Assembly (NCBI GenBank): GCA_020796225.1
Contig: CM036759.1
Coordinates: 67,184,590-67,248,589, forward strand
Length of the DNA: 64,000 nucleotides
DNA from: Arion vulgaris
Taxonomy: Eukaryota > Mollusca > Gastropoda > Stylommatophora > Arionidae
Direction of reading: 5' to 3'
Made by a program: the position numbers and the translations under genes. This document shows positions 22,741 through 33,635 of this stretch, one piece after another. Under the pieces are notes generated by a model. The model ran no database searches. It was not told the origin of the DNA and was given only the letters and a program-made list of their open reading frames with translations. How positions within the stretch are numbered: the first letter of the stretch is position 1; every line of letters begins with the position of its first letter.

Positions 22741-23960
22741 TTCTTCTGCCATTTAAAAGAGACTCTGTTTTGGGTTTCCCAAAATTACGGGAATGAGGCG
22801 ATGATGTTGCTACAGTTATGGGAGGAGTAGACGTTTGCTGCATTTGGAATTTAATGTTGTTTTCTTGCCGACAGTTATGGTAATGAGTCTTTTGACGTGG
22901 GCGCAGTTATGGGAAAGGGTGATGACTGTTACGCAAGGGGGAAAGAGTCTGTATGACTTCTGCAGTTTGGTAATGAGCCCGGGGACGTGAGCAGTTTGGT
23001 AATAGTCTTAGACGGTTCTGAAAGTTTGGTAATGAGGCTGTAACGTGTTACGCAGTTTGGTAATGAGGCGATGACGTGTTCTGCATTTGGGGAAGAGGCG
23101 TAGCGTTTTTAAGTTTGGGAATGGGGTGATGACGTTCACAGTTTGGTAATGAGTCGATGACGTTTTTGAAATTTGGGAATAAAACTGAGCGTTTCGCAGT
23201 TTGGTAATGAGGGGTGTATGACGTGTTCGCAGTTATGGTAAAGGGCGGACGTGTTTCACAGTTTGGGGAATGAGGGTGTGACGTTTCGAGTTAGGGAAGA
23301 GGGTGTGACGTTATGACAGTTGGTGAGCTGTGCGGTTTTCCCACATTTGGGGGAGGGTGGTTTTACTGTTACGAATTTGGGGAATGAGGCTGTAGACGGT
23401 TACACAGTTTGGTAATGAGGGGATGACGTGTTCGCAGTTTGGTAAAAGACGTGTTTCCAGTTATGGTAATGAGTCTGATGACGCGCCCAAAATTTGGGGG
23501 GAAAATCTGAGGCGGTTTCGAAGTTGGAAGAGGGTGTATGACGTGTTTCGACAGTTATGGTAATGAGGTTATACGGTTTTCGCAGTTTGGTAATGAGGCG
23601 TATGACGTTTAACAGTTTGGGGGGGGTAACTTTACGACAGTTTGAAGAGGGCGATGACGGGTTTCGACGGTTTGGGAAAGGCTGTAGATTTTTAAAAATT
23701 GGGGAATGGGTGTTGACGGTTACCCACAGTTTGGTAATGGGTTAGACGTTTCGACAGTTTGGTAATGAGGCTGTATGACGTGTTACTGACAGTTATGGGG
23801 AGGGTGTAGACGTGTTACTGAAGTTATGGTAAGACCGGGGAAAGTTAAAGTTAGTAAACTGTAGACGTGTTCCCCCGTTTGGTAATGGGCGGACGTTTTA
23901 AAAAGAGGAATGATTTAGACGGGTTTCTGACAGTTTGGGAATGAACTTTTTAATGACTTG
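22741..23960. repeat. 36-bp minisatellite, about 33 noisy copies
   Basis: The unit is GGTAATGAGGCTGTATGACG followed by TGTTACTGACAGTTAT. Many copies have lost one to four bases or show G and T run inflation, so the local step varies from 30 to 38 bases. Confidence 0.9.
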
Positions 23961-24310
23961 TTCCTTTTTTTTTTAAGGGAAATTTTCAGTAAAATGAAAG
24001 CCTTTTATAAATGAAAATCATGGGCATTCGTAAAGACCCCGCCATCCCCGTAAATGAGTAGTTGATTTTCTAAACCTTTATGTTCAGTATTTGCCATTTT
24101 CCCTTTAACACTGTGGTCTATTTTTACAATTGAAATCCACTGGGGAAAAATTTTTTTCCAAACCTGCCCCCCGGGAGTTTGAACCATACGCTTGGGGATC
24201 AACACTACCCCAAACTCCTACCTTAAACAAAATTTGTTACAGAAAAAGAATGATATTTTGTTTTGGAAAACGGATTTAAAAAGTTTTTTTTAATTTTTAA
24301 TTTTTCAAAT
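23961..24310. other. AT-rich sequence, nothing recognised
   Basis: A 66-codon open stretch on minus (24205-24005) has no family features and is probably chance. No repeats seen. Confidence 0.4.
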
Positions 24311-25960
24311 TCTTCGTCATATTCTTCTTTTAGCTAGATATACACACAAACCATTCATCCCGATACACATTGTTTACTTTGTTACCTACAAATACATCGA
24401 CAAACCATTCAGTTAAATACATCTTTTTTTTTACTTTACCCAGCTAGAAAACATCGACAAACCATTTGTAAGATATATCTTGTTTTTACTTCTGTTACCA
24501 GCTAGATAACATCGAAAAACCCTTCAGTGACGAAATCTTGTTTTTCCTTTTTCCTACAGAATCATCAAAACCATTGTGACAGATATATCGTGTTTTACTT
24601 TACCCAGCAGATATACATCGACAAACCATTCAGTGACAGATACATCTTGTGTTTTTCTTTGTTACCTAGCTAAATACTCGAAAACCATTCATGACAGATA
24701 CATCTTTTGTTTTACTTTGTTACTAGCTGATACATGACAAAAATTCAGTGAAGAACATCTTGTTTGGCTTCTTTACCTTAGATATCATCGACAAACCATT
24801 CATGACAGATCATTTTTGTTTTCTTTTTCCTAGCTAGATAAAACAAAACCCTTCAGTGCAGATAAACTTTGTTTTACTTCTTTACCAGCTAGAAACATCA
24901 AAAACCATTCAGTGAAAACACCTTGGTTTTTTTCCCGTTACCAGCTAGATCTCACAAACCATTGTACAGATCACCTTGGTTATTCTTCTGTTACCCATAG
25001 ATACATCGACAAACCATTCAGTACAGATACACCCTTTTGTTCTACTTCTTTTTCCTAGCTAGAAAACATCACAAACCATTCGGAACAGATACCTTGTGTT
25101 TTTTTCTTTTCCGCTAGATATCTGACAAACCATTCTGACAGATACATCTTGTGTTGTTCCCTTTTTTTATAGATTACATCCCACAAACCATTCGTGCAAT
25201 AAACCCTTTTTTGTTCTTCTGTTCCACAGATTTATATCGACAAAATTCGTGAAATAAACTTGTTTGTTCTTCTGTTACCCATAGATTCATCGACAAACCA
25301 TTCAGTGACAGATATTCTTTGTTACTTCTGTTACCTAAGAAAACATCGACAAAAATTCAGTGACAGATACCTTGTGTTGTTCCTGTTACCTAGCTAGATA
25401 TCATCGACAAAAATTCGTGACAGCCCTTTTTTTACTTCTGTTACCTAGCTGATATACATCGACAAACCTTCATGACAGTAATCTTTTTTTTCTTTCCTTT
25501 CTGTATACATCGACAAACCATTCAGTGACAACACCTTGTTTGTTATTCTTTACCTATAGAATACATCGACAAACCTTCAGTGACAGATACCCTTTTTTGT
25601 TACTTTTTTACCAGCAGATATACATCGACAAACCATTTAGTACAGATCATCTTTTTTTTACCCGTTCCTTTAATTCATCGACAAACCATTGAAAAGATAA
25701 ACCCTTTTTTTTTCTGTTATCTAGAATAATGACAAACCCTTCAGTGACAGATCACCTTTTTTTTTATTTTTTTACCAGCTGAATTCGACAAAACCCTTCA
25801 GTGACAGATACATCTTTTTTTATACTGTTACCTACTAGAATACATCGAAAACCATTGTAAGATACATTTTGTTTTTTTTTTATCTAGCTAGAAAACATCG
25901 ACAAACCATTCAATCAGATACACCTTGTGTTGTTTTTTTGGGAAACATCAAAACTTTCCC
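24311..25960. repeat. ~57-64-bp minisatellite, about 27 copies
   Basis: TTTGTTACCTAGCTAGATA, ACATCGACAAACCATTCAGT and GACAGATACATCTTGTGTTT recur throughout with many indels. The complete unit is about 62 bases. Confidence 0.92.
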
Positions 25961-26690
25961 TCACGCTTGGTCGGGGGTCATCCTTCTCATGAAGCCTTAT
26001 TGACTAACCCTTCCCTCCTTTTCCTTTTATAGATTTCTTATCAAAATTTTTATTTTTGATAGTATTTACTTACAAACTCCTTCATGCTGTATAGTTTTCT
26101 TATAAATCTTTTCCCTTCATCCTTTTATTTAGATCTATGTTCTATTTTTTTTAGTCTTTATTCTTTTATGTCCGTAAAAATCCAGGATCGAAACGTGGGG
26201 TTGTGGGTTTGTATTTATTTCATTCAATGTGCTTATTGATGTTTACTATACCCCATGTCTTTTTTCTTAAACGTCAATTTTTTAGTATCACACAGCTTAC
26301 CCACGGGTTTTCTAGATCTGGGCTGGGCAAACCCAGACCGTAGGGTTTTGTCTATGTCACCTTTATCCCCCACGCTTCCCCCGCCTTCCCTTTTTTTTTT
26401 TCCCCAACTCTACTCGTGGCAGTTCTCGTGATCGTCCCTGATTACAGAAATGAGATTTTACAATACCCCAAATCTATAACGATAAAACACAAAACACAAC
26501 AACGTTCATTTATTTTATCTGCAGACAAACTGAGAAAGTCATTGGGGGGTTGGGAAGATGTCAAAAATTTTAAACCAGACAAAATACATTGACAGAAAGG
26601 GTGAGCCCAAATGTTTCTAAATTTGATGTTCAGGGGGTTTTAAAGTCGATGTGGGAGTAAAAAGTTTGCCTGGGAGACTATGTGGAAAAA
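25961..26690. other. AT-rich sequence, nothing recognised
   Basis: Long T-rich stretches and a few pyrimidine tracts ending in AG, none followed by a convincing exon. Confidence 0.4.
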
Positions 26691-27065
26691 CTGTTTTTAA
26701 TGAGGTAAAAATTTTAATGTTGTTTTTACATCTAGATCTACTGTTTGGCTAGTTGTATTGGTAAAATGTTTTTATACATCTAGATACTACTGTTTGGATC
26801 TTGTATTGGGGAAAATGTTATTATAAACTAATACACCCTTTTATTTTTATTTGGGTAAAAGGGTTTTTATTCACCTAGATCTACTGTCCCCGATCATCTT
26901 GTATTGGGAAAATGTTTTATACTCTAGATTACTGTTTGGATCTTTATTGGGGAAAAGGGTTTTTTCATCAGATTTTTGTTTGGGATCTTGTATTGGGTAA
27001 AAGGTTTTATACATCTAGAAAAACTGTTTGGGTTCTTGTATTGGGAAAATGGTTGCTGGAAGTTT
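26691..27065. repeat. ~48-bp minisatellite, about 8 copies
   Basis: ACATCTAGAT(A)CTACTGTTTGG, ATCTTGTATTGGTAAAATG and TTTTTAT recur (near 26728, 26775, 26828, 26875, 26922, 26968 and 27012). Confidence 0.88.
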
Positions 27066-27193
27066 CTACAGATTTAAAATTCCCCAATGGGCCTCGTATT
27101 TTTACTCGATTCTGCATATTTTCCAAAACCTTTCGGATAATAGCCTGATATTTGTTGGGTTTTTTGGGCGACTTCGGGAAACTTCTTTTCTTC

Positions 27194-27560
27194 CCCGATC
27201 GTTCTAGGCCCGTTTTAATCATTCTTCGCAGTGGGAAGGGCCCCAAAATTTTGGGGGGAAAGAATAAAACCCCTTTACCCGCCACGTGGAAAAAGGCGAC
27301 CGGGGGGTTTGGCTGAAACGGGGAGTTTCCCAAACGGAGAAATCTATGGGGTTTAGGGCCCAAAACCCGGGGAACGTATAAAGTTCTTTAAGATCAAAAA
27401 ATCACAAAGTGATTAAAAATTGGCGAAAGAAAGAACGCGAAAAGAATAAAAATCATTTCGGATATATAAAAGTAAACATCAGAACAAAGTATTGACCAAC
27501 CTTTAGCACCTATTTGAGCACAGTTGCTTATCCCGGTGGTGTTGATTTACCCATTGTGCG
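27194..27560 (-). mobile_element. Copy D of the 1.3-kb retroposon, interrupted by a SINE
   Basis: GATCGTTCTAGGCCCGTTTT (27199) is the 3' end of the retroposon also found at 35751, 58063 and 58778. The sequence is broken after AATCATT and resumes at about 27449 with AATCATTTCGGATATATAAA, then CCTTTAGCACCTATTTGAGC and CAGTTGCTTATCC, exactly the order in the intact copies. The copy then fades near 27560. Between the two halves lies the SINE at 27226-27448. Confidence 0.65.
27226..27448 (+). mobile_element. SINE inserted into retroposon copy D
   Basis: CCCAAAATTTTGGGG, GAAAGAATAAAACCCC, AAAAAGGCGACC and TTTGGCTGAAA match, in order, the reverse-strand repeat at 11285-11150. Both junctions carry AATCATT, consistent with a short target-site duplication. 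Frequent doubled bases suggest read errors. Confidence 0.6.
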
Positions 27561-28460
27561 GTTCGTTTCTTCCGCTAGCCTTTTACTGTCTCAGCCTAAC
27601 CCAAAGGCAGTGGGTTATTTTCTTCAGGGGCGACCCTTAGACGGGCCCGCCCTCCCGGGCTTTTGAAGCCCTTCCCCGAAAAATGGTCTTTTTGTAACAC
27701 CTTGGTTTCCCCCTGTTCAGGTTTGTTTACGGTTTGTCCCCAGTCTTTGATTGTCTCAATCAAAACACAAGGCAACAGTAGTTCCGCGAGCGGGAAAAGT
27801 CCGGCACTCCTGGGGTTTTAGTTGTTTTGCCCTTTTGGGGAGACTACACCCCCGCCGCCGTGCTTGCCGCGCCCGCCTTTCGCCTTCGTGCCTTTGGCGG
27901 GACGATGATTTTCGGGGGAGCTCGCGAGATGCGATTTTTTTCGGAGGGGCCCTTCCCAGAGGGGGCGCTCGACTATCATGGTTCAGAAAATCACCGGAGG
28001 CCCTTTCCCGCCCGCATGGGCTCTCCGGCAGAAAAAAGTTTAACCCACCCCCAAATTCCTTGGGGAAAAAGTTTTTTTCCCTCACTGTCATCCTCGTCAG
28101 ATCCCAGAAGTTTTGTCTTCCCCTATCCCCGGGCCCGACGGGGCAGAATATTAAGGATATGTTGGGACAGTCCCAAGTCAATATCCCTATTTTTTGGGAC
28201 TGTCCGTGGGGTCGGCGTTGCAAACGTGTGTTTTTGATACAGACGCGTACTGTATTTTTTTTTTAGCCACGTTTTTTTGCAATGGTTTCCCTGCAAGTCC
28301 CAATCTTTTCCCTGCCAATTTAAGGGGGAAAACCGCTATCGATGGGAAACAAGGGCCAGTGACCAAACCCAAAAACTTGCGGGGCATACGCAATGCTCTG
28401 CACCCTTTAAAACCCTTTCAATGATACTGGCCATTTAAATACGATGTCCCATCACAGCCC
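27561..28460. other. GC-rich unassigned block
   Basis: Both strands keep frames of 130-170 codons open over 27751-28266, which reflects low AT content more than coding: the peptides are R/P/G-rich and match nothing I know. Homopolymer inflation is strong. A decayed transposon is possible. Confidence 0.35.
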
Positions 28461-29060
28461 TCCATCATTTCCCTCGGGTGATCCATGATTTTTCTGGAAA
28501 ACGGTTGATTTCTTTTATGGATTGGGCCCGCGGCTCAATTATTACATTCCTGCTTCAGTATTTTTCATCCTTTAATCATATGGGATATTTGGATGTATTC
28601 AAGTTATATATTTACAGATGTTTCATTGTTTCTTTTTCCCTTCTATTTTTAGTTTTTGGTGTTTTTCTTTCATTTATTTTTATTGTTTTTTTAGATTTTC
28701 ATTAAAATTTGTTTTGGTCGATTTTTTTTTTAAAATTTTTCCTTTTCGTTTGTTATAAAGGCCTTGTTGGTTGAAAATTCGTATTTTTCATTGTTTTTTT
28801 AATTTTAAACTATACTTTGTGTTGTGTTTTGCCAATCAAATGTTTTTCCTTTTTCTATATTTAAAATGGATTTTGGAACTCAGAATATCATGCGTAAATC
28901 TTTTCAATCGTGAGTAATTATAAAATATTGTCAAAAACGGGGACTTTAAAAAACCCAGTCTTTTATAGAAATTTTTTGCTATCTGTGTATCAGATTTATG
29001 CTTTTTGTTTTTGGTAAACAGGTTCGGACTTATTATGATTATGAAACCAGACTGAGAGAG
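28461..29060. other. T-rich sequence, no gene
   Basis: AT-rich, with long T runs at 28620-28830. Nothing recognised. Confidence 0.5.
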
Positions 29061-29062
29061 AG

Positions 29063-29287
29063 ATGGATGTCGATATTGGTACAACCCGAAAAGAACGACT
29101 TACAAAATATGCAAAGAGATTAATTAATCAACATCCAACTGGCGTTTTGGGTTGTGTATTTTTTATATTTCTAAGCCCAGTATGCAGCAGACAGGCGGCC
29201 AGTTCTTTTATTTTACTTGCAAGAGAGTCAGAAGTAAACCCAGGACCATTTGTAATCGATCTGGAAAAGGAATGCTCTATTTGCTGA
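29063..29287 (+). pseudogene. LINE fragment with 2A-like NPGP motif
   Basis: A 74-codon open stretch. Residues 9-24 (RKERLTKYAKRLINQHPTG region) resemble RKEQHNRYVSRLINQHRTG in the RNase H tail at 32797-32856, with ATCAACATC-AACTGG shared at DNA level. Further on it reads FILLARESEVNPGP, then EKECSIC and stop. A hydrophobic run before (D/E)-x-E-x-N-P-G-P fits 2A-like ribosome-skipping peptides, which are known near the N terminus of CR1/L2-like LINE proteins in molluscs and echinoderms, often followed by a Cys-x2-Cys zinc finger. The usual Asp is Glu here. It appears to be a join of a LINE 3' end and a LINE 5' coding start. Confidence 0.5.
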
Positions 29288-32005
29288 ACTATTCCGTCTC
29301 TTGGAAGGAGGCATCCCGACAAAGAGGAGAAGAGAGGGACCACAGAGAAGATGGATTCGGGACATAACTGATGAATTCAGCATGACTGATGGTTTCAGCA
29401 TGACTGATGGTTTCAGCATGACTGATGGTTTGAGCATGACCACAGAGAAGATGGATTCGGGACATAACTGATGGTTTCAGCATGACTGATGGTTTCAGCA
29501 TGACTGATGGTTTCAGCATGACTGATGGTTTGAGCATGACCACAGAGAAGATGGATTCGGGACATAACTGATGGTTTCAGCATGACTGATGGTTTCAGCA
29601 TGACTGATGGTTTCAGCATGACTGATGGTTTGAGCATGACCACAGAGAAGATGGATTCGGGACATAACTGATGGTTTGAGCATGACTGATGGTTTGAGCA
29701 TGACTGATGGTTTCAGCATGACTGATGGTTTCAGCATGACCACGGAGAAGATGGATTCGGGACATAACTGATGGTTTCAGCATGACTGATGGTTTGAGCA
29801 TGACTGATGGTTTCAGCATGACTGATGGTTTCAGCATGACTGATGGTTTGAGCATGACTGATGGTTTCAGCATGACTGATGGTTTCAGCATGGCTGATGG
29901 TTTGAGCATAACTGATGATTTGAGCATGACTGATGGTTTCAGCATGACTGATATTTTGAGCATGACTGATGGTTTCAGCATGACTGATGGTTTCAGCATG
30001 ACTGATGGTTTCAGCATGACTGATGGTTTGAGCATGACTGATGGTTTGAGCATGACTGATGGTTTGAGCATGACCACGGAGAAGATGGATTCGGGACATA
30101 ACTGATGGTTTGAGCATGACTGATAGTTTGAGCATGACTGATGGTTTGAGCATGACTGATGGTTTCAGCATGACTGATGGTTTGAGCATGACTGATGGTT
30201 TGAGCATGACCACGGAGAAGATGGATTCGTGACATAACTGATGGTTTCAGCATGACTGATAGTTTGAGCATGACTGATGGTTTGAGCATGACTGATGGTT
30301 TGAGCATGACTGATGGTTTGAGCATGACCACGGAGAAGATGGATTCGTGACATAACTGATGGTTTCAGCATGACTGATAGTTTGAGCATGACTGATGGTT
30401 TGAGCATGACTGATGGTTTGAGCATGACTGATGGTTTGAGCATGACCACGGAGAAGATAGATTCGGGACATAACTGATGGTTTCAGCATGACTGATAGTT
30501 TGAGCATGACTGATGGTTTGAGCATGACTGATGGTTTGAGCATGACTGATGGTTTGAGCATGACCACGGAGAAGATGGATTCGTGACATAACTGATGGTT
30601 TCAGCATGACTGATAGTTTGAGCATGACTGATGGTTTGAGCATGACTGATAGTTTGAGCATGACTGATGGTTTGAGCATGACCACGGAGAAGATGGATTC
30701 GTGACATAACTGATGGTTTCAGCATGACTGATAGTTTGAGCATGACTGATGGTTTGAGCATGACTGATGGTTTCAGCATGACTGATGGTTTGAGCATGAC
30801 TGATGGTTTGAGCATGACCACGGAGAAGATGGATTCGTGACATAACTGATGGTTTCAGCATGACTGATAGTTTGAGCATGACTGATGGTTTGAGCATGAC
30901 TGATGGTTTGAGCATGACTGATGGTTTGAGCATGACTGATGGTTTGAGCATGACTGATGGTTTGAGCATGACTGATGGTTTGAGCATGACCACGGAGAAG
31001 ATGGATTCGGGACATAACTGATGGTTTGAGCATGACTGATAGTTTGAGCATGACTGATGGTTTGAGCATGACTGATGGTTTCAGCATGACTGATGGTTTG
31101 AGCATGACTGATGGTTTCAGCATGACTGATGGTTTCAGCATAACTGATGGTTTGAGCATGACTGATAGTTTGAGCATGACTGATGGTTTGAGCATGACTG
31201 ATGGTTTGAGCATGACCACGGAGAAGATGTATTCGTGACATAACTGATGGTTTGAGCATGACTGATAGTTTGAGCATGACTGATGGTTTGAGCATGACTG
31301 ATGGTTTCAGCATGACTGATGGTTTGAGCATGACTGATAGTTTGAGCATGACTGATGGTTTGAGCATGACCAGGGGAGAAGATGTATTCGGGACATAACT
31401 GATGGTTTGAGCATGACTGATAGTTTGAGCATGACTGATGGTTTGAGCATGACCACGGAGAAGATGGATTCGGGACATAACTGATGGTTTGAGCATGACT
31501 GATGGTTTGAGCATGACCACGGAGAAGATGTATTCGGGACATAACTGATGGTTTGAGCATGACTGATAGTTTGAGCATGACTGATGGTTTGAGCATGACT
31601 GATAGTTTGAGCATGACTGATGGTTTGAGCATGACTGATAGTTTGAGCATGACTGATGGTTTGAGCATGACTGATAGTTTGAGCATGACCACGGAGAAGA
31701 TGTATTCGGGACATAACTGATGGTTTGAGCATGACTGATAGTTTGAGCATGACTGATGGTTTGAGCATGACCACGGAGAAGATGGATTCGGGACATAACT
31801 GATGGTTTGAGCATGACCACGGAGAAGATGGATTCGGGACATAACTGATGGTTTGAGCATGACGGCTGAAGATGCTATCTGTGAGATCTATGAGGGAGTG
31901 AAATTCCGAAGGACTGTGTTAAGGTGGCAAATTTCTGCCCAGGACAAGCTATTTGATGATGATGATGCTGTCTCAGAAATTAGTCTTATTAAAGAGACTA
32001 TTTAA
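29284..32005 (+). mobile_element. LINE ORF2 C-terminal tail split by an 18-bp array
   Basis: Left part: from 29337 the frame reads GPQRRWIRDITDEFSM (Trp codon 29352-29354), the basic box seen in many LINE ORF2 tails. Right part: ATG ACG GCT at 31859 continues MTAEDAICEIYEGVKFRR, then RWQISAQDKLFDDDD and ends at a TAA at 32003-32005. The two parts are contiguous in sense if the array between them is removed. A relative without the array is at 20811-20931. Confidence 0.75.
29378..31862. repeat. Two-level minisatellite: 18-bp unit with 28-bp spacer
   Basis: ACTGATGGTTT(G/C)AGCATG repeats in runs; the runs are separated by a 28-base spacer, ACCACGGAGAAGATGGATTC then GGGACATA. In the LINE frame the 18-mer reads TDG(L/F)SM and the spacer is the WIRDI-coding segment. 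Distances between successive spacers are 100, 100, 100, 334, 136, 118, 118, 118, 118, 136, 172 and 226 bases, all equal to 28+18n. The sequence is very clean. Since 18 is a multiple of 3, frames are open on both strands; those are artefacts. Confidence 0.97.
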
Positions 32006-32235
32006 TGTTACGGCTATTGATAACTTTCTGCACTAGTAGCCGTTTGCCGTAGATATTCTAGGTCTTGAGGCCAACTTAATATTTAAAAAATGATGAAAGC
32101 GAATCGAAAGCTTGCACATTTGTTTCCTGAGTACACAAATCTTGGAAATCAAAACACTGCTGTAGATTAGCGACATGTTAGAAATGATTCAATTCTAAAT
32201 GGCATTTACATTTGATCTAATTATTACGATGAAAC
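32006..32235. other. AT-rich sequence after LINE end, nothing recognised
   Basis: Probably LINE 3' untranslated sequence passing into another element. No tandem repeat seen. Confidence 0.4.
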
Positions 32236-32525
32236 TTGGCACCAATTTTTAAATGCAAACATGTCACCATGAACATTAAAAGAGCATTGGTCAACACAAT
32301 CTTTCTTCCAACATTATACTATCAGTGCCAAACCTGGATGTTGACACGAAACGATAGAAGAAAACTAGTCACGACAGAGATGAAGTGTAGTCGCAGAATG
32401 TTGGGAGTATCGAGAAGAGACCGGTTTAGAAATGAAGACATCAGGAAAAATTGGGTGCAACATCAGTACTGAACTTTATTTAAAAAAATAACAAATTAAT
32501 GGTTCGGCCAAATAAGTAGATTAAC
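32236..32525 (+). mobile_element. LINE ORF2 C-terminal fragment
   Basis: Encodes KRALVNTIFLPTLYYQCQTW, then RRKLVTTEMKCSRRMLGVSR and RDRFRNEDIRKN, the conserved post-RT region of RTE/ingi-like LINE ORF2 proteins. After a frame change near 32480 it reads WFGQISRL (32500-32523), a changed GH box. It is the same family as the reverse-strand fragment at 63.2-63.46 kb. It is cut abruptly by an RNase H fragment of another LINE at about 32530. Confidence 0.85.
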
Positions 32526-32529
32526 CCTA

Positions 32530-32990
32530 CATGTGCGCACGCAATGGACTGAATCACTACAAGCGTCTACAATTTGCAGAATCACACTTATCTTCGTTCC
32601 GGGGCACATGGGTGTCGTTGGCAATGAGAGAGCAAACAGGCTGACTGGCTCTGCCACTATATCAGACGGCCAGCCAATGGATAGAGCTGATATTTTGAAC
32701 ACCCTCATAGAGTGTGGCCGCAAAGAAGATTTTTATTTAAACCAATCCACGTCAACGACTAGATTGCACGAGCTGGGGTTGAAGATTGGAGTATCAAGAA
32801 AAGAACAGCATAACAGGTACGTGAGTAGGCTCATCAATCAACATCGAACTGGTACGGTCAGCCGCTGGACGCTGTTGGAGATATTGTGAAGGAGATCGAG
32901 CACCTATGGACATGTCTGGAGTGCAATGAAGATATTCCAAACTGAAACTGAAATAGATTACCAAAAGATAATGCGTCTCAAAGGACAATG
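32530..32990 (+). mobile_element. LINE RNase H domain and C-terminal tail
   Basis: The frame from 32533 to 32889 contains LIFVPGHMGVVGNERANRLT, the last RNase H box (H, then GNE-AN, with the usual final Asp replaced by Asn), then RLHELGLKIGVSR and NRYVSRLINQHRTG. After a one-base frame change at 32885 it continues EIEHLWTCLECNEDIPN, a Cys-x2-Cys-like end. The first RNase H half and the whole RT are missing, so this is a 5'-truncated insertion. Confidence 0.8.
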
Positions 32991-33635
32991 CAACTCCAAA
33001 GCAAGGGATATAAGTCAAAAGGTTGTCTACGCAAAATTTAGGCTTCAGAAATAACAGAGGCAGTGAAAGACACCATCTATCACGCGCACGCCATAGTCCC
33101 GTTCTATGACGCTGTGAGGAAGAACAGGATTAGAGAAACAAAAAGATAACGGAAAGAGAATACACAGGGGCATGTACAAGCTTCTGAAAGTGGTCAGAAA
33201 AGAGCAACTCATTATGAAGTCACGCTGTTTTTTAAATGTCCAAACATCTTGCGGTGCATCTGATCGCTTCCCGGCGACGCTGTATGAACCGCACTAGAAA
33301 GTTTGAAGACATCACTGCTTTATTATTTTTGTCGTCAACATGCGTTTTACGTCACACCTCCAGTTGTCTATCTATTTCTAATCATGTTTGCCTTTCAGCA
33401 TCAGGTAGAAAAATGAGACACATGGAGCGAGCCTCTCTCGCTTTTCCTATTCTTTGAGCATACATTCTTCCCCGCTGTCGGCTTGCTAGGCCAGTTACAG
33501 CATCGGACGCCATGTTTACACGTTGGCGGACTGCAGCGGCGTTTTCACTACCATGATCCGTCCAGTCCTAGTCGTCGCTCCCTTGTAAAAATCACCAGTG
33601 TACATCACAGAGTATATCACAAATAGAAATACACA
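32991..33635. other. Unassigned; small ATG frame on minus at 33513-33382
   Basis: Mostly unremarkable sequence after the LINE fragment. On the minus strand an ATG in good context (AACATGGCG) opens 43 codons starting MASDAVTGLASRQRGRMYAQ and ending at 33382. It could be a first exon, a retroelement ORF1 start or chance; I do not recognise it. Confidence 0.35.

Noticed and set aside
27751..28266. 171-codon plus frame and 155-codon minus frame in GC-rich sequence
   Set aside because: Both strands are open because of base composition; no domain or motif and strong homopolymer noise.
29413..31860. Long minus and plus frames with MLKPSV or MTDGLS repeats
   Set aside because: Frames through the 18-bp array. 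The 28-bp spacers break each frame.
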